Below, one piece after another: positions 1 through 11,312 of a DNA stretch of 64,000 bases. The stretch's first letter is position 1. Every line of letters begins with the position of its first letter. Origin of the DNA: Anarhynchus alexandrinus (taxonomy: Eukaryota > Chordata > Aves > Charadriiformes > Charadriidae). The DNA is taken from positions 1,164,281 to 1,228,280 of the forward strand of contig VUYV01000228.1 of the NCBI GenBank assembly GCA_008711295.1, written 5' to 3'. A model generated the notes under the pieces. That model was given only the letters and a program-made list of their open reading frames with translations. It had not been told where the DNA came from and searched no databases. A program made the translations under genes and the position numbers.

Positions 1-145
1 CAGCAGAGTTTCCAGGAGGATCTGCTCCATGATCTTGCCAGGCACAGAGGTGAGACTGACTGGCCTGTAGTTCCCCGGGTCTTCCTTATTTCCCTTTTTG
101 AAAATGGGGGTTATGTTTCCCCTTTTCCAGTCATCAAGAAACTCT
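1..145 (-). mobile_element. CR1 LINE fragment (reverse-transcriptase region)
   Basis: The minus strand encodes a short CR1 reverse-transcriptase stretch (reads [16 protein letters not shown]). It matches, base for base over most of its length, the part of the CR1 copy at about 10953-11085. It runs off the window start, so its 3' side is not visible. It stops abruptly near 140, just after the shared CCCCTTTTCCAG segment. It is a dead fragment. Confidence 0.88.
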
Positions 146-262
146 TGAACTGGGGAGCCCAAAACTGGACACAGTATTCCAGTTGTGGCCTCACCAGTGC
201 CGAGTAGAGGGGGAGAATGACCTCCCTCGACCTACTGGACACACTCTTCCCTATGCAGCTTT
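146..262 (-). mobile_element. CR1 LINE fragment (3' part of ORF2), not collinear with its neighbour
   Basis: The segment with CTGGACACAGTATTCCAG and AGAGGGGGAGAATGACCTCC corresponds to the CR1 copy at about 10140-10250. That lies 3' of the piece found at 1-145. Both pieces are on the minus strand, yet the more 3' piece has the higher coordinate. This is the wrong order for a simple internal deletion, so they are two insertions or a rearrangement. Neither has the CR1 tail here. Confidence 0.82.
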
Positions 263-3200
263 CACCTCAGACTTTCCCCCTGCTTGCCCTCACCTTTGCC
301 TTGCATAATATCCATCTTCAGATAGTAGGTAGTCGTTATTTTCTCTTTACATAGACATTTTCATTTGGAATGCTCATAACTGGCTATCTCTTTCTCTCAC
401 TTTTCTTCATTTGGATAATGTTCTGCATCAGTGAACACAGTGATTTTTCTGAATCCAGACAGAAAGGATCTGTATGCAAAAAGTGTAACCCCTTTTTCCC
501 TCTCTCTTTTCAGAAGCAAAAACCTCTACTTTTTCACACTGCTTATTTTCCTGCCTCTTCTGTGTTGACTTACTGTGGTAATACTGCAGCCAGTCTCCTT
601 GTTCATTCTTTGCAGTGTGAATTCCAACCTAACCAATGGTGTTAACCTTCACATGCTTTTCTGCTGCTTAATTTCCTTTATAGTATGGACATTATACTCC
701 TTCGTGAACCTCCTTGTACCTTCTCTCTTCTGAATACCTTAGGAGGGCCTCCTGCAATTTCATTAGCTTTTCCCATATAAATTTGGTTCTTCATCCACTA
801 TCTGCTCAGTACTTTTTTCCTCAGCATTGTCCTTCATTACATATCCTTATCATTCTGAGTACAGATTCTGACTACTGAAATATTTTACTATTTTTTATTT
901 GCCTTGTCTGTAGAGTGCGTTGCTCCTTTGTCAAAGGTACACTTAAACAGTAGGAGCCCTCTGTGCATGGTTTGTTTGTCATTCCCATCACTTTCTTTCT
1001 TATTTTTTACCTTCATATTCCCTGGTGAAATCTCTCACTTTCTTCTTCTGCTTCGTATTCCTCAGTTTCATCTTTGATTTCATGTATTCCATCCTTTTCT
1101 TAGTTTTCCCTTGTTTTCTTTCTCAAGGACCATCTGTGCTATTTCCTAATTCTAAAAGGGAGGAAAAGAGAAGGAAGGAAGGAAATTAGTGAGATAGATT
1201 AGAAGCCCAACAGACTGTATGATCTTTAATTCGTGCAATCCTCTTCCCTTTCCAAAATCTTATCCTATCTAAATTAGACATAAGAGAGAAGAACCTTGCT
1301 GTTATGTATCATCAAAGGAAGGCAATGGCATGTTTGGAAAAAAAAAAAAATAATTGCATTTCATGGTGCTTGTTCTTCTAACTCAGACTGCCTCAAAAGG
1401 ACAATGCTTCAGAAAGAATACCACCTTATAAGCCTACAGTTTTCAGACTTGCTTTTTGCTTGGTGTTTTTAACATCGTATGCCTCCTATATGTTTTCATA
1501 TACAAAATAACCACTGAACTGTTAATGCAGTCGAGTTTAATTTGCTGCCCTCTCTTTTCTTTAGGTGTAACAGCCTCTGCATTTTAGACTGATACTTCCT
1601 TACCCCCTATCTATATGTGTGACTCAAGTACTGGAGAAACTATTCTAACCTTCAGAAAAAGTACTCATAAAACTTTACACTTTAGCCTTGGAATTTGTGT
1701 TGATTTGCTGTTCTCCAAAATTTTAAAGCCATGTAGAAAAATTGTCAGGCTGGAAGGTGACATGGCCTGGAGATGTTTTTCTAGCTCCTTTTCCCTAGAG
1801 GCAGGGTTCTTTCAGATGAAATTAATGCCAACCTCAGGGCATTTTTGTGAATACATTTACATGTAGATTAATGATTTTCTGAGGAAAAAAATATTAAATT
1901 CAAACTCCTTTTGTTCCAATGAGCAACAAAAGATACTTGGTGAAGAAGGTGACCAGCTTGGTGAAATGTGAATGTTCTTAAACACCACCCTATGGGTGTG
2001 GTTGTACTTCTCCACACTTGCTGAGTTTGTAGTCTGTGAACCACTAGAGAGTATTGGCTCTGAACATTTTTGTATGAAGGAAACGTGAACATAACATCGC
2101 TTTGCTGCAGCTTTATCACTTATTTGAGCAAAGCACCAAGGTAGAAAATGGTTTTACATTGTTCTGCTTAAATAAAAATCAGATCTTTTGCACTGCGCTG
2201 CAATATGCCATACTGTTGAAGACAAAGATCCTAAAACGGGTTCTGTTTTTCACATTGGTTTGAGAAACAGTGTGTAAGAAAGAGTTGTCCTGATTCATTT
2301 TCTGTGTGTGCATGTGTTTTGCTTTGCAGGGGAAAAGAATATACTTACTTTGTCTTTGTAGACATCAAAAATATAATTCAAGCAACTTGGAAATATTTCT
2401 CCAGTTCTGTTTTAATACAGCTTTCTAGTGATGTTTTGAGGTCTCTGTGAATGAGCATACGTGTAGTAATTGCAAGTAATGCCCTGCAGGCATAGGCTTT
2501 GCTGCAAGCTCAATTTCAAAAGCTATAGCCTTGAATATGTTATTTTGTGCTCATTGTGTACTTGTTATGCATGCTCTGGGGTGCAGAGAGAAAAAGGCCA
2601 AACCTTTAAGGTTGGAGTTGTCTTCCTGCCGGCACTTGGAGATGATTATTTTGGCTCATGCAACACAAGCAGGAAAGAACTATGGATTCCCTTGCTTTTT
2701 GTTGATAAAGGCAATGAAAGCCCTAGAGGGATGTGCATGTCTTTGTGTGTGTAGTGGGGTTTCTTTATGTATTTATTTGTATCAGGCTAAAAATAACTTC
2801 AAATAAGCTATTTCCAGGGAAGTTGATAGATTGAGTATGGTTTAAACAAGAAATGCCCTGCCATTTAAAGGAATAATAGCAATTAAGGAAAGCAGTGTAT
2901 GCTGTTATGTAAATAGATAAATAAAAAACCTTCCACAAACCAAAAGCTCCTTCTTGGGTTAGAAAGTAATTTTTTAATTATCTGAAGTTAGCAATACAGT
3001 GCAGATACTATCCAGATATTTTGTAAGTTGTCTATTATATTTTTAACATAATTGTGTCAGCTTCTCTGATTTATCATAGTTGGCAAAGAACATTTTCCAT
3101 ATAGCAAGATAAATTATAGCTTCTCAGATGGAGTGAAGTTGGATACCAGTAAGAGATTTGGTTAATTTTTTTTGAGTAAACAAGTGGGTCAGTGAAAGCC

Positions 3201-3461
3201 TGAATCAGCCAGTTTTCTTTGGGAAAGAGAAAAAACTTCTGCCTCAGCACCAGTTCTTCCATCTCTCCTGCTGAGCTGCCTGCAGAAGTGAAAATTCTAG
3301 CAAGCCTACGCTGCACGTGTCCTCATGCAAATGTAATGTAGCTGTAATGGTAAAGGAGCACTTGAAAACCAAACAAGAAATAAAATTGGAAGCAAGAAGA
3401 TGTCATAGCTCACTAACTGCCTTTCTTGTTTTCTCTGTCTCCCTTTCCCATCTGTCTCCAG
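263..3461. other. Unique non-coding stretch, T-rich on the plus strand
   Basis: I see no recognisable gene or interspersed repeat. The plus strand is pyrimidine-rich, especially at 300-1150, and there is an A13-like run near 1340. Open frames are short and frequently interrupted. If the exon candidate at 3462 is real, this would be its upstream intron; a pyrimidine-rich tract leads into the CAG at 3459-3461. Confidence 0.6.
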
Positions 3462-3560
3462 GTGAGCTCCATTCAGAACCAAATGCAATCCAAGGGAGGC
3501 TATGGAGGTGGCATGTCTGCAAATGTTCAGATGCAGCTTGTAGATACAAAGGCAGGATAA
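3462..3560 (+). CDS. Candidate 3'-terminal coding exon of an unrecognised protein
   Basis: A long pyrimidine tract (CTCTGTCTCCCTTTCCCATC and on) ends in CAG at 3459-3461, a strong splice acceptor. The frame starting GTG AGC TCC stays open for 32 codons to TAA at 3558-3560. The peptide is Gln/Gly/Ser-rich, contains KGGYGGGMSANVQ and ends LVDTKAG, a composition more like a real C-terminus than random AT-rich sequence. I do not recognise the protein. A second frame across the same bases is open to a GTAAGT donor at 3580-3585, so an internal exon in another phase is an alternative. The sequence after it is repeat-poor and carries polyadenylation signals, which fits a last exon. No upstream exon of the same gene could be assigned. 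The call rests on splice-site quality and composition only. Confidence 0.3.
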   Translation: MSSIQNQMQSKGGYGGGMSANVQMQLVDTKAG

Positions 3561-5965
3561 CCTTGGAGAAACCTATCCAGTAAGTATTGCATTCTGCTCT
3601 TTAGGCACTGTTAGAATAGTAGGAAGAACCATCGTAGTGCTTTGGAATTAGCTCCCTATAAATAGCTCTGTCTTTATGATGCCCAATTTAAAAATGCATT
3701 TCTAAGTAAAAAATTCAATATAATGTAAGCATGTTGGTCTTTTACACAATGAACAAGAGGTTGTCCTGCCTGCATCAGTCTGTCTGTATACCTAAGATGA
3801 TATTGTAAGCAGATCTTCACAAGGGAAGTCAGTTGTATAACAAATTTCAGAAGAATTCTGTGATATGATTAGGGTACCATATTTGCAACAGTTCTATCCA
3901 TTTAAGCATAATGTGTATGGTGTTAAATCAATGAATAGCAATGTTACAGAAGGAAAATGGTCACTCAGAATGTTCAAAACACAGTTTAATGTGTGTTTTC
4001 TGCCTTCCAGGTTTATGTGCGTTCCAGTATCTTCTTTCCTGTGTCCCCTTTTTTGCCTTGGTGACTGCTTTCTGTGCTCATGATGAGAGAAGTGATGGCT
4101 TGTTGTTCACCCTTTGTGACTACTCCAGTGAAAAGTTGCTGTTCTGCTCTGATGATGCCATTTATCAGATTGGTCCGACCGTGCCTTTCAGTGGCATGCA
4201 CACATTGGCCTCTACCAGTATCATGGACATAGAGTTGTGTAGGGTTTTTAGCTTTTTGTTTGTTTTAAGGCAAATTAAAGCACCAACGGTAGCTTTCCTA
4301 ATCCCTCACAAATACTAATGCGCAACATTGTTGCTTTTTAGTCTCTAAATCTTTTTTCCACTCAAGTAATTTAGAAATGAGTGAATTTCCATTGATGTCT
4401 TCAATCATCTATTGTTCATACCCATTTTTGAAAGGTCTGGGACCTGCAAGCACAAATGATTATTTCATTCAAAATCAGCAGAGTAGATGACCGCATGCTT
4501 TGTGAGGTTGCTTTGTATGGTGGCCTGCTTGGTGCTAGAAGAAAAAAAATTGCTTCCTGCAGACTGGTGAAAATTTTTGCTGTGGCACCAAGTCATACCT
4601 GTTTCTGAAAAAGGACTTGTAACTTAGCTGCTTCAGAGTTATGTCTTTATTTTAGTTTTTATCCAACTGGTCTTGAAATAATAAAGAGAGTGCTTGGGTT
4701 CATGAGGCATTTGTTGTAAATGTTCAGTATATTTATTTTGAAAGAGCTGACCTTGAGACTGTAAACCAGTGTAGTACCGTATCTAAGTGTTGTGGAAGCG
4801 CTTTAGTCTATTTAAAAAGAAAAGCATCATGTTTGGCTGCTGCTCTTTCTTTCTACAGTTTTTCTTAATTTTAGGCTCTATGGTCATTTCCAGTAGCAGC
4901 ATGTCAGACTGCCTGCAATATTAGCTGAAAAGTTGAGTAGACCTCTCTAAGTAGTTGGCAGTTTCTGTGTAGTAAATATTTAGGGGCCATGGAAGTTGCT
5001 AAGAGCAACATACTAATCTGGCAGAACGGATGCCAATGAAAACAACATACAGGGTGACTTTTTACTAAGTCAGTAAAACGCCTTTTGCTCAGGTTCCAAA
5101 GCATGTTTCTTTCACATGTTGTGAAATTGTATTTTAATATTGCACTGTTTTCAGATTATCTCTGTAAATGGTCCCTTTTTTCCTCCTTGATGGTGGTTTG
5201 AGAGAAGTCAATGATTTGAGTCCTGGTTGAGTTAAATTTTTATGGGGAAAAAAACCCAAACAAACAAGACAAAACCAAACATCCAAACAAAAAAGGCATA
5301 ACTGAGCCTAGTCAGATCCGTTTTTATATGTAAACACACATGTGTTCATAACTATAGATTGCTGTCATAAATTATTCTTTATGCTTTTCCCATCCTTCCC
5401 CTGATTTCACATTGCAACAGCTGTCAGGTTGATTTAAACGTATGTGAACCTACCTACTCTTCTCTTGCAGTTCACAAACAACACACAAAATATAGGGCCA
5501 TGGGAGTAGTTTGCCTTCCCTAAGTTGTATTTCAGTGGTAGGTGTCAATTATCTGGTCAAATAGTTCGAATTAGGTTGGATAGTCTTCACTGATAAAGGT
5601 ACTGATTCATGACAACAGAAGATCAAGATGTTCAACTGGGTGCATAAAAACATGGCAGTGATTTATTTTTTTTTTTAGGGGTCAGCGTTTCCAATGCCAC
5701 TTTATCAATGAGATACTATGATTACAAAATTATTTGAACTTTGTCATTGGTAATAGCGGCTTAAATTTGCTTGCCAAATCTATCTTGCACTTGTCAAAAT
5801 GTTTTCAGCTCAATAGCCAGGAAAAAGAAATTGACATATTTTTATAACAGACATACTTTTTTTGTACATTGTGTTCATTCTTGAATAAAGTCAGTTCAGT
5901 GTTGGCTTGTAGATATTAAAAGGAAAGTATTGACTTTGATTCAATAAATGTTTTCTTTCAGTTGG
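3561..5965 (+). other. Candidate 3'UTR-like region with polyadenylation signals
   Basis: This 2.4-kb stretch has no interspersed repeat. It carries AATAAA hexamers at 4680-4685, 5884-5889 and 5943-5948, the last followed by T/GT-rich sequence (TGTTTTCTTTCAGTTGGTGG) typical of cleavage regions. It directly follows the stop of the exon candidate at 3462-3560. It also contains an A/C-rich simple stretch at about 5250-5296. The 3'UTR reading is an inference; the hexamers are seen directly. Confidence 0.3.
5250..5296. repeat. A-rich, AAAC-type low-complexity stretch
   Basis: Runs of A separated by single or double C (CCCAAACAAACAAGACAAAA and similar). It is simple sequence with no coding potential. 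Confidence 0.75.
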
Positions 5966-8774
5966 TGGCCTACCCCTTTTCTTTTTCATAAGTTACGTTT
6001 GCATTAGAAAAACACTTGCAGCCTATGGACAAATTTGTGGTGAAAATTCTCTGAAGAGTAACCTATTAGTTACAATAAGTAATTTGCAGGCCTGAGGTCT
6101 TTTCGTGCCACTTGACCCTTTTGTTGCCAAATGGATTAAACTGTAATTTTATTGGCACTTTTGTTGCATTGACTTAGTGTGTATTCTAGGGGCTTCTGCA
6201 AGGATCTTCAAGGGAAGGTTTCTTAAAAAATACATTGGAATCCTTCATATACAGGATTTCTTTCCTTTTGACTGCAACTGGTATGTGTGTTACTTTCTTG
6301 ATTGTGATGCAGATTACTGTGGTAATCAATAGAAGACTTAACTGTACAGCTAATCATCGTAATACGCACGTCTGCATTAAATGTACCTGCGAGGCACAAT
6401 ATTGTCTACACTCTATTTGGCTCAATTTTTATATTTGACACTTTTAGAGTTAATTCCTTAAACACTAATTTACTAGTTTAAACTTCATGCTAAATTGTTT
6501 TAAAGACTGATAATTAATTCTTTAGTTCATGGGAAATTCTTGAAATTGCCAGTTGAGGAAAAAAGATAGTTCTAAAGGGTCAAGATAAAACCATGAGATA
6601 TCAGGCAATTAGAGGGTTCTTCATTGTTGAGGTTATGGAAGCTTAGTACTGTCTACAAAGGTGTGTCTTGAAGAGCAGATGTTTTTTATAACCATCTATA
6701 AAAATAAAGGGGTTTGAACTCTGAAAGAGTTTAAACTTAGGCAGCTAAACAGACTGAAGGTTAAAGCAGTTATGTGAGTCAATTCATCCCTGTTGTGCCT
6801 TTTTTAATTTTTAAGTGAGAAGGTGCTGCATTAGGAACCAAGCCTCTGAACATAGTCTTGGTCCCAAGTAGTGCTGTACTCTGCCATGATTTGAGACACC
6901 AAAAAACCCCCACCCTTCAGACCCAGAAAATTCCCTTCCTAGAGAATGGAAAGTGATTTTTGAGCTTCATAAGGATTCTGTAGATCTTCAATGCTTTATT
7001 GTATTTCCTGATCTACATCTTCTATGAAGATCTCTATGCATACCTCTCAAAAGATTTCATGAATAAAATAAACCATTCTATGATTCTATGAATTGGTTGT
7101 ACTTTCTCTCTTTATAGATCTTGAAAAAAAAAAAAAAAGTACTATGCCCCCTTGTGAAAATAGTAGGAAGCAGTATAGGGTTTATTAGTTTTTATATTTG
7201 TGAAAATAGTTTAATGGAAGAGGTCTGGGTAGTACACATTCCCACAGATCAAAAGTTTTTGATTAGGATTTCATGCTGATTGTGATCCTGGATTTTGCAG
7301 TTTGGGAATATTGCACTAATTTGAATTTCAACAGTAAAATTCCTATTCCTTATTCCATATCCCTTTTTCTATGATCACAACTAATCACGGAAGACTATGC
7401 GCAATTATGCATATTATTATATTATGTACTATTTACCCTTTAACATTTTCTTATTCGTTAAAAACAGTTGTTAACATGATAGAATGATAACATCTGGAAT
7501 AAATTGTAGATTTAGTGGTATAATGCAATTCCATGAGCACAAACACTTACATCAGGACACAAAACACTTCCAGAGTAAAAGACGTTACAGGCTCAGTATT
7601 TAGGATAAGAGTTTGAGGCTTCTTTTATATTAAGTCTATGAAAACATGCTGGTTGCAGCCACGGGCTATGACTTCCCCTGTAAAACTATTCTACTAACAC
7701 TAGGAAGATGTAAAAATTATGATCAGCACAGCACTACCTTGTTTCTGAAGAATTTCAGCTGCCTGAGATGGATGGCACATGCAACGTGTGCCACTGGGAA
7801 GCTACGAGATACTGAGTGAGGGAATTGCCAAGGAGTAAGCAAGACTCCCCATAATGAGACGTAATGAAAATTTAACCATTTCCTGCTGGCAAAAATCTGT
7901 GCATCAAAGTAGCAATAGGTAAACTTAGATGGTTCTTTCAATGTTTGCTTTTAGGTGATTAGGAGCAATCTTTGTGCATAGACGCAATAAGCTCGCATAA
8001 CTGGAAGTTATTGTGAACTTCAGCAAATAACACTCTCCAAGTGTAAGCCATATTTCTTGAATCATCACTGTGAATGTATAGCTCTGGCTAGATTCCTTGA
8101 AAATAGACCAAACACATGACCAGACAAAAGACAGTAACACATCCTTCTCACTCTTGATAGATGTCCTACCTTATGCAATATTGGCAGATATTCAAATGGT
8201 ATTTTGGTGAGCGTATTTAAAAAGTTTATGTAATAGAGAAAAATTGCGTGTGCTCTTCTGAAAAGAAGAAAACTCATTTACTTGCACTGTATTCATGGCA
8301 TGAAGCAAAGTGGTCATACATGTGCACCTCATTACTTAATACTATTAAATCAGCTATAAATTTTTTTAAAATGTGCACTACTCAATAAATAAATTGCCAA
8401 ATATATAACTGTATTTAGCATCCCAAATTTTAATGATGTAGCCCTGATGTAGTAATGATGATGTAGATCCATATACAGTGACTGTGACACTAAAGCTTAC
8501 TGAAAATTACGTCCTGGCTCTGCCAATAATTAGTAGAAGGACCTCAAAGGCATACCAATAAAACTGATTGGGACTGGTCCCATCTACTTATTGTCACAGT
8601 CCGTGCTAGCACTGACACTGAATTGGCTGCTCAGCTGACTGTATTGGGTACTGATCTATAGTAAAAAATGGGGGGGGTTGACCAAATCGGTTAGTTTTAA
8701 CCTGGAGCAGTTTCTGAATGCTTATCCAGAGTAAGAATGGGAGTGAGTGGCATGGGATCAGAAATATTCTGTTA
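5966..8774. other. AT-rich non-coding stretch
   Basis: Apart from a CR1 tail near 7072-7094 and a 15-base A run near 7124-7138, I see no gene, RNA or repeat family here. Open frames are short and hydrophobic, as expected of AT-rich non-coding DNA. A G8 run occurs near 8671. Confidence 0.6.
7040..7094 (+). mobile_element. CR1 3' tail remnant
   Basis: AAACCATTCTATGATTCTAT followed by GAA is the typical plus-strand 3' end of a CR1 element with its octamer repeats. The bases upstream (GATCTCTATGCATACC and on) cannot be aligned by eye to the other CR1 copies. This is either a very short 5'-truncated insertion or an old diverged one, so the 5' limit is uncertain. Confidence 0.55.
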
Positions 8775-9382
8775 TCATAGAATCATAGAATTGTCTAGGT
8801 TGGAAGAGACCCTTGGGATCATCGAGTCCAACCATCTACCCTACTCTACAAAGTTCTCCCCTACACCATATCCCCCAAGACCACATCTAAATGGCTCTTA
8901 AACACATCCAGGGATGGTGACTCAACCACCTCCCTGGGCAGCCTATTCCAATGCCCGACCATTCTTTCTGTGAAAAATTCTTTCCTAATGTTCAGTCTAA
9001 ATCTACCCTGTTGGAGGTTGAAGCCATTCCCTCTTGTTCTGTCATTAATTACCTGTGAGAAGAGACCAGCACCAACCTCTCTACAGTGTCCTTTCAAATA
9101 GTTGTAGAGACTGATGAGGTCTCCCCTCAGCCTCCTCTTCCTCAAGCTAAACAGTCCCAGCTCCTTCAACCGCTCTTCATATGATTTGTTTACTAGGCCC
9201 TTCACCAGCTTCGTTGCCCTCCTCTGCACTCGCTCCAGCACCTCGATATCACTCTTATATTGAGGTACCCAAATCTGGACACAATACTTGAGGTGTGGCC
9301 TCACCAGTGCTGAGTACAGGGGCACAATCACCTCCCTACTTCTGCTGGCCACACTATTTCTAATACAAGCCAGGATGCCGTT
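8775..9382 (-). mobile_element. CR1 LINE, 5'-truncated, with intact 3' end
   Basis: The element runs on the minus strand. Its 3' tail is the TCATAGAATCATAGAA at the low-coordinate end (reverse complement of the CR1 octamer tail). The minus strand between 9352 and 8861 encodes 163 continuous residues of the CR1 ORF2 C-terminus, including [32 protein letters not shown] and [19 protein letters not shown]. These are classic CR1 residues downstream of the reverse-transcriptase core. The 5' limit near 9382 (CCAGGATGCCGTT) is a normal 5' truncation. Because the frame is intact through about 160 codons, this copy is younger than the one at 42858. It lacks endonuclease and reverse-transcriptase domains and cannot move by itself. 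Confidence 0.95.
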
Positions 9383-9427
9383 ATGGGGAACATTGATAGC
9401 TTAGCCTGACTGTGGAAAAGCATTGAA

Positions 9428-9452
9428 AACAAAAACAAAAACAAAAAACACA
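9428..9452. repeat. (AAAAC)n microsatellite
   Basis: Short run of AAAAAC/AAAAC units between the two CR1 copies. Confidence 0.8.
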
Positions 9453-9669
9453 GAAAGAAAAGCCTAGTGATAAAGCTTTAGCTGCAGCTAGGGCTGTGAA
9501 TACGTCTACTTAAAAGCTACTTCTGCTTTTTGGGAGCTCTATTTTTATGTATTGGGATCACTAGCATTTCCCAGGTTATTCTGTTTGGTTTGGGGGCACA
9601 GACCGTGTTGAACACATCGCCAAATGGTAAACTACATCTTCACCAAGAGTCAGACAACCTCAGGCAACA

Positions 9670-11312
9670 TCATAGAATGGTTAGAGTTGGAAGGGACCTT
9701 AAAGATCATCTAGTTAACCCCCGCTACCAAGGGCAGGGACACCTTCTGCTAGACCAGGTTGCTCAAAGCCCCATCCAACCTGGCCTGGAACACCTCTAGG
9801 GATGGGGTATTCACATCTTCTCTGGGCAACCTGTTCCAGTGTCTCACTGCCCTCACCATAAAGAATTTCTTCCTAATACTTAACCTAAATCTACCCTCTT
9901 TCAGTTTAAAACCATTACCCCTACACTCCCTGATAAAGAGTCCCTCCCCAGCTTTCCTGTAGGCCCCCTTTAGGTACTGGAAGGCTGCTCTAAGGTGTCC
10001 CTGGAGCCTTCTCTTCTCCAGCCTGAACAACCCCAATGCTCTCAGTCTGTCCTCATAGGAGAGGTTCTCCAGCCCTCTGATCATACTCATGGCCCTCTTC
10101 TGGACTCACTCCAACAGGTCCATGTCCTTATGTTGGGGGCTGAAGATGTGGACACAGTACTCCAGCTGTGGTCTCATGAGCGCAGAGCAGAGGGGGAGAA
10201 TCACCTCCCTCAGCCTCCCGGCCATGCTTCTTTTGATGCAGCCCAGGATGCGGTGCTTGCAGCCCAGAAAGCCAACATATTGTTGGCTCATGTTGAGCTT
10301 CTCATCCACCAGTCCTTCATCCACCCAAGTCCTTCTCCTCAGGGCTGCTCTCAATCCATTCTCTGCCCATCCTGTATTTGTGCTTGGGATTGTCCCAACC
10401 CAGGTGCAGGACCTGGCACTTGGTGTTCTTGAACTTCATGAGGTTGGCACAGGCCTGCCTCTCAAGCCTGTCCAGGTCCCTCTGGATGGCATCCCTTTCC
10501 TCCACCATGTCAACCATGCCACACAGCTTGGTATCGTCAGCAAACTAGCTGAGGGTACACTCAATCCCACCGTCCATGTTGCTGATAAAGATGTTAAACA
10601 GCACCAATCCCAGTAACAACCCTTGAGGAATGCCAGTTGTCACTGGTCTCCGTGTGGACATTGAACTGTTGACTGCAACTCTGAGTGCAGCCATCCAGCC
10701 AATTCCTTATCCGCTGAGTGGTCCATCCAGCAAATCCATGTCTCTCCAATTTAGAGACAAGGATGTCATGCAGGACAGCATCAAAGGTTTTGCACAAATT
10801 CAAGTAGATTATATCAGTTGCTCTTCCCTTATCCACCAACACTGTAACACCATCATAGGAGGCCACCAAATTTGTCAGGCATGGTTTGCCCTTAGTGAAG
10901 CCATGTTGGCTGTCACTGACCACCTCCTTATTTTCCATGTGCCTTAGCATAGTTTACAGGAGGATCTGCTCCACGATCTTGCTGAGCACAGAGGTCAGAC
11001 TGACCGGCCTATAGTTCTCTGGGTCTTCCCTTTTTCCCTTTTTATAAATGGGGGTTGTTTCCCCTTTTCCAGTTAGTGGGAACTTTACTGAACTGCCACG
11101 ACTTCTCAAATAAGATGGATAGTGGCTCAGCAACTTCATCCGCCCATTCCCTCAGGACCCACAGATGAATCTCATCAGGTCCCATGGACTTGTGCACCTT
11201 CAGGTTCCTTAGATGGTCTCAAACCTGATGTTCCTCTACAGTGGGTGGTTACTCATTCTCCCAGTCCCTGCTTTTGCCTTCTGTGACTTGGGTGATGTGG
11301 CTAGATGATTCA
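9670..11312 (-). mobile_element. CR1 LINE, about 1.6 kb, spanning part of the reverse transcriptase to the 3' tail
   Basis: This is the longest CR1 copy in the window. The 3' end is the CATAGAATGG at the low-coordinate side; the 5' truncation lies near 11312. Minus-strand fragments in several frames give, from 5' to 3': an RT entry segment ([20 protein letters not shown]), a motif-A-like [11 protein letters not shown], the catalytic F-A-D-D-T-K-L encoded at 10524-10544, then [29 protein letters not shown] and a C-terminal [19 protein letters not shown]. Frameshifts and stops break the frame, including a TAG directly before the FADD codons where CR1 normally has a lysine. The element encoded the ORF2 replicase of a non-LTR retrotransposon; this copy is inactive. 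It lies in the same orientation as the CR1 288 bases away. Confidence 0.96.

Noticed and set aside
2329..2452. Open frame after a good acceptor (TGTTTTGCTTTGCAG)
   Set aside because: About 40 codons are open, but no good donor follows and the residues look like translated AT-rich non-coding DNA.
9530..10947. Plus-strand frames overlapping the CR1 copy
   Set aside because: They are antisense shadows of the minus-strand CR1 ORF2; the minus frames carry the recognisable reverse-transcriptase motifs.
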